From DAOUJI01 sp965197415 (GTDB lineage: Bacteria > Chloroflexota > Dehalococcoidia > Lucifugimonadales > JAGWBF01), in the NCBI GenBank assembly GCA_965197415.1, contig OZ240207.1, forward strand, positions 1,240,001 through 1,304,000: a stretch of 64,000 nucleotides of DNA, written 5' to 3'. The notes beneath the pieces are model-generated. The model was not told the DNA's origin and made no database searches. It was given only the letters and a program-made list of their open reading frames with translations. Below are positions 7,907-17,000 of the stretch, piece by piece. How positions within the stretch are numbered: position 1 is the stretch's first letter; each line of letters opens with the position of its first letter. The position numbers and the translations under genes were made by a program.

Positions 7907-8929
7907 ATGAGGGTTATCTACAGACTGCATACCGAAAACATGAAGGGCGTGGGCGACGAGGCCAAGTGGGCGGAGGACATAGGCTACGACGGCCTGTCGT
8001 CTCCGGAGACAGCCCACGACCCCTTCCTGCCCCTTATGTTGGCCGCAGCAGCAACGGAACGGGTGACGCTGGAGACCAGGGTCGCCATCGCCTTCCCCCG
8101 GTCACCCATGGTGACGGCGTATGCGTCTAGGGACCTGCACGACTTCTCCGACGGCAGGTTCCAGTTGGGAATAGGCACGCAGGTGAAGGGCCACAACCTG
8201 CGCCGTTTCTCCGTGGAGTCGTGGCGCTCTCCTGGCAAACGGTTGAAGGAATACGTAGAGTCAGTGAAAACGATATGGGACAACTGGCAGAACGGCGGGA
8301 AGCTGGACTACCACGGCGAGTTCTACAACTTCAGCCTGATGACTCCCTTTTTCAGCCCTGGCCCCAGCGAGTTTCCGGACCCCAGGGTCTACATCGGAGC
8401 GGTCAACGGTTTCAACTGCCGCGTGGCCGGTGAAGTGTGCGACGGCCTGATGCTCCACAGCCTCAACTCGAAACGTTACCTCAACGAGTTCATCGTACCC
8501 AACGTGGAGAACGGAGCCAAGAAGGCTGGAAAGGAACTAAAAGACGTCCGCGTCAGCGGAGGCGGCTTCATCATTACCGGCCCAAGCCAGGCCGACGTGG
8601 ACGCCAAGCGGCAGGGCGTGAAGCGCCAAATTTCCTTCTACGCCTCCACCCGAACCTACTTCCCAGTGCTTGAAGTGCACGGCTTCCAGGACATAGGCCA
8701 GCGGCTTCACGAGATGTCGCTGCGGGGAGAATGGGACGACATGCCCGGCCAGGTGAGCGACGAGATGCTGGACACTTTTGCCATCATGGGAGACTACGAG
8801 GACATCGCGGGCCAGATAAAGGAACGCTACGGCGGCCTGCTGGACAGCGTCTCCTTCTCAATGGAGACCAAGACCCGCGACGACGAGCAAATCCTGAAAC
8901 GCATCCTCGCCGAACTCAAGTCTGAGTGA
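7907..8929 (+). CDS. LLM-class flavin/F420-dependent oxidoreductase
   Basis: Luciferase-like TIM-barrel protein of 340 residues. It begins MRVIYRLHTENMKGVG and has TVALETRVAIAFPRSP-type (here VTLETRVAIAFPRSP), LHDFSDGRFQLGIGTQ and the GFNCRVAGEVCDGLMLH block of the F420-dependent branch. I chose ATG 7907 because it sits after a strong GGGAGG and gives a normal N-terminus; an upstream GTG at 7826 would add 27 residues with no family resemblance. The gene follows the three SDR genes on the same strand and probably takes part in the same oxidative pathway. The cofactor (FMN or F420) and substrate cannot be decided from sequence alone. Confidence 0.9.
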   Translation: MRVIYRLHTENMKGVGDEAKWAEDIGYDGLSSPETAHDPFLPLMLAAAATERVTLETRVAIAFPRSPMVTAYASRDLHDFSDGRFQLGIGTQVKGHNLRRFSVESWRSPGKRLKEYVESVKTIWDNWQNGGKLDYHGEFYNFSLMTPFFSPGPSEFPDPRVYIGAVNGFNCRVAGEVCDGLMLHSLNSKRYLNEFIVPNVENGAKKAGKELKDVRVSGGGFIITGPSQADVDAKRQGVKRQISFYASTRTYFPVLEVHGFQDIGQRLHEMSLRGEWDDMPGQVSDEMLDTFAIMGDYEDIAGQIKERYGGLLDSVSFSMETKTRDDEQILKRILAELKSE

Positions 8930-8992
8930 TCAGGCTCTCAAGAGGGCCGCTTGAAGAGCCTACAGACGGCGCCGCAACGGCTCAGTTCACGA

Positions 8993-9223
8993 CTAAATCG
9001 GCCGGGCGTGGGTAAGGTCGGCGGCAGTTATTCGGCGGACCTGGGATGGCAAGACAGTGGCGAGGGCTACTGTACCACCGTCGAGGGACATGAACTCGAC
9101 GACAAAGGCTGCCTCACCAGGATGCACGTGTACAATCGAGCCTACGTCACCGGGCTTCAGCTCTTCCCCTTCATCTCCTGAAACATCGGCAGTAAGTACG
9201 ATTTGCTCATGCTCTTTGAACAT
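8993..9223 (-). CDS. DUF4926 small protein, partner of the split DUF6883 gene
   Basis: 76-residue protein starting MFKEHEQIVLTADVSGDEGE, then LKPGDVGSIVHVHPG and AAFVVEFMSLDGGTVALATV, the SH3-like beta pattern of DUF4926. I placed the start at ATG 9223, which has AGGAG five bases upstream; an in-frame start at 9253 would overlap the upstream gene. The stop of DUF6883 is at 9225, so the two are tightly linked, as in translational coupling. DUF4926 and DUF6883 genes are, to my memory, often neighbours, and a toxin/immunity or antitoxin relation is possible but not shown here. Confidence 0.8.
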   Translation of the reverse strand: MFKEHEQIVLTADVSGDEGEELKPGDVGSIVHVHPGEAAFVVEFMSLDGGTVALATVLPSQVRRITAADLTHARPI

Positions 9224-9224
9224 T

Positions 9225-9539
9225 TCAACTCCTGCGCGGATACGCTGTAACAAGCCTAGGGAAATCGCTTCCGATGTCGATTTGCCAGACAGTTCTCACA
9301 CTTGGGTTGCGTCCATCAGGCGTCTCAATAATACCATCCACATGGTAGCGCGTGCCGTATGTGGTCTCTACTATCCTGACAACTTCATGCGCCGCTCCCT
9401 GACTCCGTAAGGCCTGAGCGAACTCTTGCCAGCTACCTGTGTTGAATCCGAAACCTAAGAAAAAATTGGCTTTGAGTCGGCTGTAGACGCTGCTTGATGA
9501 AAGCAAATATCCTGTGATTTTCTCCCTTTGCACGAAGGC
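9225..9539 (-). pseudogene. DUF6883 gene, 3' part, cut by an IS630-type element
   Basis: Encodes AFVQREKITGYLLSSSS to PRLVTAYPRRS, with the tail block GTRYHVDGIIETPDGR and VRTVWQID. The closing PRLVTAYP is reminiscent of bacterial toxin nucleases of the BECR type, but that is an inference. The IS630-type element sits at 9542-10763. Joining 9539 to 10764 gives one frame of 112 residues that starts MRLPNAHLAFVQREK, the natural N-terminus of the family. After the insertion only a GTG at 9533 could restart translation, with no visible ribosome-binding sequence. Confidence 0.82.
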
Positions 9540-9545
9540 TAGTAG

Positions 9546-10702
9546 TCAGTCAACTTTGGAATCAAAAGGGTAAAGTCGGTGAAGTTTGGTCCGGGCGTCC
9601 TGGGTGTTGAACCTCCAGTGGATGGTGGCTTGGGCGGCGTTGCGTTCCTTAACCAGAGCCTGGACTTCCCGCCGGAGCGTCTCCTCGTCGGGGAGTCGCT
9701 GCTTCAAGCAGGATCGGGATAGTACGCTGAACTCGATTTCCGCCATGTTCAACCAACTCCCGTGCTTGGGGGTGTAGTGGAATTCCAGCCGCTTGGCAAT
9801 CCGCCGGGCCTCTGCCGCCGGGAACGTCTCGTACAGGGACGCCGGACGGTGCGTGTTCAGGTTGTCCATGACCACCCTCACCACCGGCGTCTCCGGGTAA
9901 GCTTCGTCCACCAGCCAACGCATCTGAAGGGCGAAGTCCTCCATGGTGCGCCGCCGGGTCACCGCCACGTGACGCCAGCCCGCCAGCGGCTCACAGGCCA
10001 GGAACAGGTTTCGGACGCCCTCCCTCCGGTACTCGTAGTCCTGCCGAAGCGGAATTCCGGGCCGGGGCGGCAGAGATGGCCGCGTCTCGGCCAACAACTG
10101 GGTCGATGTCTCGTCAAAGCAGACCACCGGCCGTCGGTGGTCATAGGGTTCGGCATAGAGGTCCAGCAGGTCCTCCATGTTGGCCACGAACTCCGCGCTC
10201 ACCTTGGGAATGCACCATTCCCTCTTCTGCCAGGGCTTGAGAGCGTTTTTTTGAGACGCTTGCGCACCCCTTCGTGGGACATGGAGGAGGCCAACTTCAA
10301 CTCCACCACCTTGCCAGCCAGCAGGCGCAGGGTCCAGTGGTCATGCCCTGCCGGCGGCGGGCTGCAAGCCAGGGCGATCAAGTGGGCCTCGCCCCGGTCG
10401 TCCAGCTTCCGGCGCCGGTTGGCCTGGGGACGGTCCTTCAGAACCCCGGACAACCCTTCTTCGGTAAAGCGCTGCTTGACCCGGTACACTGTGCCCAGGG
10501 CCACGTCCAGGGCTTCAGCCACTTGGGGAGCCGGCCAACCGTCGTCGCTCTTGAGGAGAATCCGGACCCTGGCGGTGACTCGGGCCGGGTGTTTCCCAAC
10601 CCGAATCAGACGCTGGAGTTCTTCGCGTTGTTCCAGCGCCAGCCGCACTGAATACTTGTCCCTGACCATCACCACCACCCCCGCCAACAACACTTCCCAC
10701 AA
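9546..10702 (-). CDS. IS630-family transposase, -1 frameshift fusion of two frames
   Basis: Upstream frame (10702-10199; the start may be ATG 10669, giving MVRDKYSVRL) is the helix-turn-helix part with ARVRILLKSDDG and ALDVALGTVYRVKQRF. The downstream frame (ending 9546) is the DDE nuclease: first Asp in VVCFDETSTQLLAE, second in VVMDNLNTHRPAS and Glu in WLNMAEIEFSVLSR. The join falls at seven A's (plus-strand T7, 10246-10252). A -1 shift there yields RLKKNALKPWQKREWCIPK, the normal family sequence. Programmed -1 frameshifting is well known in IS630 relatives. Confidence 0.92.
10246..10252 (-). other. A7 slippery site for -1 frameshift in the IS630-type transposase
   Basis: Coding strand reads CTC AAA AAA ACG in the upstream frame. 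Slipping back one base gives CTC AAA AAA AAC GCT, which continues into the DDE frame without loss of any consensus residue. Confidence 0.7.
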
Positions 10703-10763
10703 GGCAGGATAGCCTAATTGTCCGTTTTCTTAAACAAATGCTAAAACCAAGTTGACTGAGTAC

Positions 10764-10787
10764 TAGATGTGCATTTGGCAGCCTCAC
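10764..10787 (-). pseudogene. DUF6883 gene, first eight codons beyond the IS630-type element
   Basis: GTG at 10787 begins MRLPNAHL, the expected N-terminus of the DUF6883 protein whose remainder is at 9225-9539. A GGAG lies eight bases upstream on the minus strand. Reading continues into the element and gives a meaningless tail. Confidence 0.7.
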
Positions 10788-10887
10788 TCACAACACTCCG
10801 ATCAACTCGACTCCCCCCATCCCTCAGGCTGGAGGTGTCTACTTCAGATGTTGTCAAACCAGTTTTTCGACTCCCGTGGCGAGCAGG

Positions 10888-11445
10888 CTACACAGGCAAC
10901 GGCTTTTCGGTCGCGCCGGCGGGAAGCTCTAAATTCCAAGTGTTCATGTTGATGGCCAGCACTGCGTAGGTGCCCATCAGGTTCACAAGGGACATAAATC
11001 CCCGCAACCCCAGCAGGGACATGCCCGCCTCGAAGGTCTCCTGGCTGACCTTTCGGGTGCGGAAGAACTCCCTGGCTAAGTTCACAACCAGGGACTGTTC
11101 GGCGGTAAGGTCGGTGAGTTCTTTCTTGTCTCTCAGGTTGTCCACGATGTCATCCCGTAATCCGGCCCCACGCGCGGCGGCGGCATGAGCGTTCCAGATA
11201 TACAGGCAATCGTTTTCCCTGGCGGTGATGAGCATCGCCAGCTCTTGGAGGTCCTGGGCAAGGCTGGGTTCATTGCGGAGATATTGCCGCAGGTCCTCCA
11301 ACCGCCTGGCCATTTCGGGGATGTGGCACAGTAACGCGAACGGAGATGTAGGAGGCACTCCACCCCTGCTTTCCGCAAAGGCGTCGTAGACTGCTATCTG
11401 GTCCTCGGGCATGGTCTCATGGGTCGCTATCGGTATTCGGGCCAT
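10888..11445 (-). CDS. Carboxymuconolactone decarboxylase-like (AhpD fold) protein
   Basis: 185-residue protein of the CMD/AhpD superfamily. The central block ITARENDCLYIWNAHAAAAR and GLRDDIVDNLRD matches the helical core, with one cysteine and a histidine where peroxidase members carry CxxC. Since the second cysteine is missing, an AhpD-type peroxidase role is unlikely; decarboxylase-like or unknown chemistry is more probable. It stands alone on the minus strand between the insertion element region and the divergently placed amidase cluster. Confidence 0.85.
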   Translation of the reverse strand: MARIPIATHETMPEDQIAVYDAFAESRGGVPPTSPFALLCHIPEMARRLEDLRQYLRNEPSLAQDLQELAMLITARENDCLYIWNAHAAAARGAGLRDDIVDNLRDKKELTDLTAEQSLVVNLAREFFRTRKVSQETFEAGMSLLGLRGFMSLVNLMGTYAVLAINMNTWNLELPAGATEKPLPV

Positions 11446-11600
11446 TGGGCGCCTCCCATCTAGTCGGCTCTTTCAGCAGGCCCGAATTATAGGCGGCGTG
11501 CCTGCAGGGGTCAACGAACTGATATCTGCCCATCCCCACCCCTTGACAAAAGGACCGCTTTCCCTTGGAATACGGCTATCCCATCGCCGAGGGGCATGAC

Positions 11601-11807
11601 ATGAGCGACACACCTACCTACATATCCCCCGAGTCCGTGACCGATGAGGACTTGCTGAGAATGGCCAACGAGGCCGGGCTGGCTCTGGGGCCTGAAGATA
11701 TCCCAGAGCTTCTGCCCTTGTACAAGCTCTACCTAGCCCACGTGAGGATACTCCATTCCATCGACCTCCACCACGAAGAGCCGGTCCACATATTCAGGCC
11801 CGACTAG
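11601..11807 (+). CDS. Small AtzG-like protein upstream of an amidase
   Basis: 68-residue acidic protein starting MSDTPTYISPESVTDEDLL, with a predicted helical middle LRMANEAGLALGPEDIPELL and ending in ILHSIDLHHEEPVHIFRPD. Size, composition and position directly before an amidase resemble AtzG or GatC-like partners that stabilise an amidase subunit. I chose ATG 11601 because GAGG lies upstream; an ATG at 11565 would add 12 residues. The amidase begins 22 bases downstream. The partner role is inferred by analogy with AtzE-AtzG, not shown by sequence. Confidence 0.7.
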   Translation: MSDTPTYISPESVTDEDLLRMANEAGLALGPEDIPELLPLYKLYLAHVRILHSIDLHHEEPVHIFRPD

Positions 11808-11829
11808 GGAAACGGGAAGGACCACTGAC

Positions 11830-13227
11830 ATGACCCAAGAGTTGCATTACCTAACTATTCGGGAGGCCGCTGACTTGATCAGCTCGGGCAGTCTGTCTCC
11901 CGTGGAACTCACCCAGGCATTCTTAGACCGTATCGAGAAGACGGATGGCCGCCTCAACTCGTACATCACGGTGCTGGCGGACGAGGCCCTCGCGGAGGCG
12001 CGCGCCGCCGAGGCGGAGATCCGACAAGGCGCTTACCGAGGCCCGCTCCACGGAATCCCCATGGCCCATAAGGACCTGTACGACACCGCTGGAGTAAGGA
12101 CCACCGCAGGCTCCCGTGTTTACGCCGAGAGGATTCCCACCGAAGACTCCACGGTAATAGCGAGATACCGGGAAGCGGGTGCGATACTCCTGGGCAAGCT
12201 GTCCATGTATGAATTCGCCCTGGGCGGTCCTGACCCCACAACTCAATTCGCTCTGGCCCGCAACCCGTGGAACCTGGAGCATATCCCCGGCGGTTCCAGC
12301 AGCGGTTCCGGGTCGGCGGTGGCCTCGGGGCAGTGCATGGGAGCCTTGGGCTCTTGCACCGGCGGCTCCATACGCGGCCCGGCCTCCTACTGCGGAGTAG
12401 TGGGACTTAAAGCCAGCTATGGCCGGGTAAGCAGGGCTGGGGTAGTGACCCTAAGCTGGAGCCAGGACCACTGCGGGCCCCTGACTTGGACGGTAGAAGA
12501 CTCGGCGCTGATGCTCCAAGCCATTGCCGGGCACGATCCCAAAGACCCCGCGTCTTCCACAGCGCCTACATCGGACTACGCTGAGGCTATAAGAGAGGAC
12601 ATCTCAGGGCTGGTGGTGGGACTTCCCCGCCATTTCTTCTTCGATCCGCGCCCCAGCGTGGACCCTGAAGTCCAAGCCGTCGTAGAGACGGCGGTGAAAG
12701 AGCTGGAATCTCTGGGTGCCAGGGTGGAAGAAGTGACCATCCCCAGCCTGGAATATGTGCGCTCAGCCAACTCGATCATCATGCTGACCGAGGCCTACTC
12801 GTTCCATGCCGACAACCTCCGCAACCGACCCGGCGACTACGGACAACAGGCCCGGGTGAGGTTCCGAACTGGCGGATTGTTCTCCGCGTACGACTACCTG
12901 CAAGCGACCAAGATTCGCCAGGTGGCCAAGAGGGAGTTTGCCCAGGCTCTGGAGAAAGTGGACGTTCTGGTCTCTCCCACCATGACCCAGCCGGCGGCGC
13001 CGTTCCAGGGCTATGACCCAGCCACCACGGCCCGGGACCCAAGCTTCACGGCACCATACAACTTTACCGGACTGCCTGCCATCTCCGTGCCCTGCGGGTT
13101 CACCCAGAAGGGCCTGCCAGTAGGTATGCAAGTCGCCGGAAGACCCTTTGCGGAGCCAGAGATCCTGCGAGTGGCCCACACCTACGAGCGGCACGCCGGT
13201 TGGTACAAGCGTCGGCCTCCCGTCTAG
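11830..13227 (+). CDS. Amidase signature family hydrolase
   Basis: 465-residue amidase. The Ser-cisSer-Lys triad is visible: Lys in GIPMAHKDLYDTAG, the glycine/serine-rich stretch GGSSSGSGSAVASG with the cis-serine, and the nucleophile serine in CTGGSIRGPASYCG. It hydrolyses amide or related C-N bonds and resembles GatA and AtzE, but without GatB nearby a tRNA role is unlikely. GAAGG precedes the ATG. The aldo/keto reductase gene follows after 17 bases, and the small AtzG-like gene precedes it, suggesting a three-gene operon for degradation of an amide or urea-like compound. Confidence 0.93.
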   Translation: MTQELHYLTIREAADLISSGSLSPVELTQAFLDRIEKTDGRLNSYITVLADEALAEARAAEAEIRQGAYRGPLHGIPMAHKDLYDTAGVRTTAGSRVYAERIPTEDSTVIARYREAGAILLGKLSMYEFALGGPDPTTQFALARNPWNLEHIPGGSSSGSGSAVASGQCMGALGSCTGGSIRGPASYCGVVGLKASYGRVSRAGVVTLSWSQDHCGPLTWTVEDSALMLQAIAGHDPKDPASSTAPTSDYAEAIREDISGLVVGLPRHFFFDPRPSVDPEVQAVVETAVKELESLGARVEEVTIPSLEYVRSANSIIMLTEAYSFHADNLRNRPGDYGQQARVRFRTGGLFSAYDYLQATKIRQVAKREFAQALEKVDVLVSPTMTQPAAPFQGYDPATTARDPSFTAPYNFTGLPAISVPCGFTQKGLPVGMQVAGRPFAEPEILRVAHTYERHAGWYKRRPPV

Positions 13228-13244
13228 GACAAGGCGGGCGCGGC

Positions 13245-14057
13245 ATGGAGACGCGGAAGCTGGGCAGCCTCGAGGTCCCGGTAATCGGCCTGGGGACCGC
13301 ACGGACCTTCGATGTGGACAGCGATAGCGACCTGGCTGTACGCCGGACTATCGTAGACAACTGCACCGCCGCCGGTTCCATCTTCCTGGACACATCTCCC
13401 ATGTACGGCCACAGCGAGTCCGTCATCGGCCAGGTGACCGACGGCCGCAGAGACCAGTTCCAGTTGGCCACGAAAGTTTGGTGCAGGGGAGACTCGGCGG
13501 GACGCACCCAGATTTCCCAATCTTTCGACCTTCTCCATACCGACTATATCGAGGTGTACCAGATACACAATCTGCTGGACTGGCGGACGCACCTTCCCTA
13601 CCTGGAATCTCTAAAAGAGGAAGGCCGAATAGGCCAAATCGGAATCACTCATTACGCCACGTCGTCCTACGGCGAAATGGCCTCAATTATGCGAACGGGC
13701 AGAGTGGACACTATCCAGATTCCTTACAACGTGATGGAGCGAAAGTGCGAGAGCGTCATACTGCCCCTGGCCTATGAGATGGGCATCGGCGTCATCGTTA
13801 TGGAACCCCTGGGAGTGGGCCGTCTCACTCGCGGCCTGAAGCGCACGCCCGACCTGGCGCCTCTGGCCGGACACGGAGTAGAGACCTGGGCGCAGGCTCT
13901 TATGGCTTGGATACTGGCAGACCCTCGGGTCACCATACTGATTCCCGCCACCTCACAGCCGCACCGGGTGTTCGAGAACGCGAAAGTCGGGTTGATGCCG
14001 TTGCTGACTCCCGACCTGCGAGATTATATATCCAGAGAAGCGGCCCGGTGCCTATAA
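13245..14057 (+). CDS. Aldo/keto reductase
   Basis: 270-residue NADPH-dependent aldo/keto reductase. The catalytic tetrad can be seen: Asp and Tyr in FLDTSPMYGHSES, Lys in QLATKVWCR and His in IEVYQIHNLLD. The C-terminal cofactor loop is ILIPATSQPHRVFENA, a variant of the IPGxxxxxxxxEN block. ATG 13245 was chosen since it begins METRKLGSLEVPVIGLG, the classical AKR start; longer in-frame versions would overlap the amidase. It forms the last gene of the amidase cluster. A second, more distant AKR is at 25525-26568. Confidence 0.92.
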   Translation: METRKLGSLEVPVIGLGTARTFDVDSDSDLAVRRTIVDNCTAAGSIFLDTSPMYGHSESVIGQVTDGRRDQFQLATKVWCRGDSAGRTQISQSFDLLHTDYIEVYQIHNLLDWRTHLPYLESLKEEGRIGQIGITHYATSSYGEMASIMRTGRVDTIQIPYNVMERKCESVILPLAYEMGIGVIVMEPLGVGRLTRGLKRTPDLAPLAGHGVETWAQALMAWILADPRVTILIPATSQPHRVFENAKVGLMPLLTPDLRDYISREAARCL

Positions 14058-14076
14058 GCTGTTGGCTTAGACCCCT

Positions 14077-17000
14077 CTATTCGTAGCGCAGCGCTTCGGC
14101 TGGAGGCGTATTGGAGGCCTGTCTCGCGGGCCACCAAGTCGTTAGCATCGAGAACAAATAGGTCACGGCTATAATGATGACGATTTGCAACCAAGGAATC
14201 CCGAACCTTATCCCCTCTATCTCGTCACCTATGGCATCGACAATGTTGTATGACACTACACTCCCCAGCGCAATGCCGATCCCTACCCCCGCCAGAGCGA
14301 TGAATGACGACTCCAGTAAGAAGCTGAGTTGGATCATCCACTGGCGGTAACCAATGGCTCTGAGGACTCCTATCTGCTGACGCCGTTCGACCACCGCCCT
14401 CATGCTGATGACGCCCAGACCCGCCACTCCAACCACGATTCCCAGCCCCATGTACCCAATGAGAAGGTCGTAAAAGGAAGATATGAAGGCGACCTGGTCC
14501 TCCAATTCCTTCTCCAACGTCCGCGCCTCCATGCCGTTGGACACGAACGCCGCTTCCAGCCTGTCTGCCGTGTCACCAACGTCGGCTCCTTCAGCCGTTT
14601 TGAAGCGGTAGGAGACTACCGGGATTGGCGCCGGGGATAGGCTGTCGATCCTGGATTTCGGGACAATGACTCCCTGGAAGTCTGACACGTTGTCTAAAAT
14701 CCCTACTACGGTGTAGGTGATGTGCTGGTCTGAACCTGCGACTCTGACGTCGATGTCAAAGGGTTTCATGGAATCATTAAACTTGGACACTCCCGACACC
14801 TTAAAGTCGCCTGCACTGTCGAAACCCTCTTGGTCCTGGTCGGGGAGAGTCGCCGCGTCCACGACCGCCAAGGTCGGATCGTCCCTTAGCGCCTCCCACA
14901 CCGAGTCTTTGGCGGGGCCGTATCCCTCGGCCAATATACGGAAATCGTAGTCCGACCCCTCTAAGAACCCGTCATCCACCGCATGGACCAGATAGTCCGC
15001 CCAGTGAGTGTTGGGCGAGTCAACTTGCCGCACTTCCACGGGGGCGCTTACATAGCCTCCAATAGCCTCGAACTCTTCCGGAGAGAGGCCAGGCGCTTCC
15101 ATGATGGCCCGGTCGATACTGGATATGGGACTGGCAAAAGCCACGCTGCCCTCTATGTCCCAGCCTCCCAAGACCCTCTCTGGGTCGGCGAACGTGTTTC
15201 CAAAAGCCTCTATGACCATGGACATCACTATCATGGTGAACACCACCAGCGAAAACATGGCCAGAGTGAGCCCGGTCCTGAACTTGGCGCTCATGGGATA
15301 GGCAACAGCGGTGATCAACACCGGTCGGAAACGCCCTAACTTGGAGGTCGTGGAGGTGAGAGCCGAGGTAATCAGGTCGGCGTTGTACATCACCGTCCAC
15401 ACTGCCGCCGCCACCATCATGACACCCGACACGACAAACATCTCAAAATTGCTGTTGAGCTTGCCGGTGATGGGGTTCATGGTGTCGAAGGGCAATATCC
15501 AAAAGGCCAGAAGCATCACACCGATGAACGTGAACGACAGGCGAGTCGTCAGGTCGCTGCGTTCGGAGATGGAGGACGACACGGCGGGCCGGACCATGGC
15601 CGCGCCGACCAGAGCAAGGACAATCCCCAAGACGATGGCTAAAACATCAGGTTTGACTATCCCATGGACCGCTATGGCTCCGCCGCCCGCTGTCGTAATT
15701 GCCCCTATTGCAACAGCCCACGAAGGGCGCCGAAGGACTGCGGTCCTGAGCATTAAGCCCACGCCGACGACCATCAACGACACGCCAATCGTGAAAGGGG
15801 CCACTTGTTCCGATACATGGACGCCGACGTAGTAGAGAACAACTCCCATAAGGATGGTTAGCCAGCCACGAACCAAATATGGATAGGCGAACCGGAATAT
15901 AGCCACCGCCAGTCCCACCCACCATAGCGGAGAAAACACGGGCATCCAGACCACCGCTCCTCCCAGAGCCAGCCAGAAACGGCTATACCTGGCCGCTCGC
16001 AGGTCCATTGCAGCCTGCACCAGATAGCGGAGCGGCTGGAACATGGCTTGGGGTATGTACATCAGCCGTCGGACGAACGGCAAGCCCGCTGAAATGCTTG
16101 TCGTTTCAGGCAGCCCGCGCACTGCCTCCACGATGTTCATGCGGCTGACCCGGTACGCCGACACCGATGCGGTTGCGAACACTATGATCATCCCCAAGCA
16201 GTAGGCCACGATGACGCTTCTAGGCTCGATGTGGTAGGTGAAACTGAAATCGACGTCAATCTTCCCAAACAGGAAATTTAGCACCGCCACCAACGCCATA
16301 GAGACCAGCAGGCCCACAGTGACGCCGATAGCCGACGCCGCGAGATCATAGGCCGTCCCTTCGAAGACGAACATCTGGACCAGGTGGCTGCGTTTTCCTC
16401 CCACAGCCCTTACCATGCCCATCTCAGTCCGACGGGCCGCTGAAAGCATGACGAATATGAGGAATATAAGAAGCGTGCCTACAATGACGGAGAAAAGTCC
16501 GAACATGACGAACAAAGTAGTCACCGAGCTTCCGGCTTGGTCGGCCAACTCGAGAAAGATGCGCTTCACTTGGAACACGTTGAACCCGGCGATGTTTGAG
16601 AAGCTGGAGTCTAGTTCTCGCGCCAGCTCTTCGCTTTCCTCCGGGTCGCCCATGGATAAGGCCGCGCCCCCCACGACGCCGGCAACGTCGTCGTCTGTCA
16701 GGACTCGCACCAACTCCGCTGTAGGACTGGCCAAAGCAAGAAGCTCCGGTCTGGACAGCTCCTCAATCAACACGTCGACATCAGCCAGCAAGTCTCCCGA
16801 CAAGGTCTCTCTCTGAAGGGACAGTTGCTCCATAAACTCCGGCCGACTGAGGATGGTCAGAAGCTGGGCAATAACTTCCCTGTCGGCGGAGAAGGTCCGG
16901 ACCTTCTCCGCCACGCTCTCGCTGAAGAGTTCCCCTTGCCTGGCGTCACCCCTGTTGGATATCGATATCGTGTTTATCTGACCTTGCCGGCCCAGCAACT

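Larger units (their letters stand above)
9542..10763 (-). mobile_element. IS630-family insertion sequence, 1222 bp
   Basis: Ends are inverted repeats: GTAGTCAGTCAACTT at the left (9542-9556) and its near-complement AAGTTGACTGAGTAC at the right (10749-10763), one mismatch. The element is flanked by a TA duplication at 9540-9541 and 10764-10765, the target choice of the IS630/Tc1-mariner group. It carries a two-frame transposase on the minus strand and appears complete. The disrupted gene is DUF6883, hit at codon 8. Confidence 0.93.
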
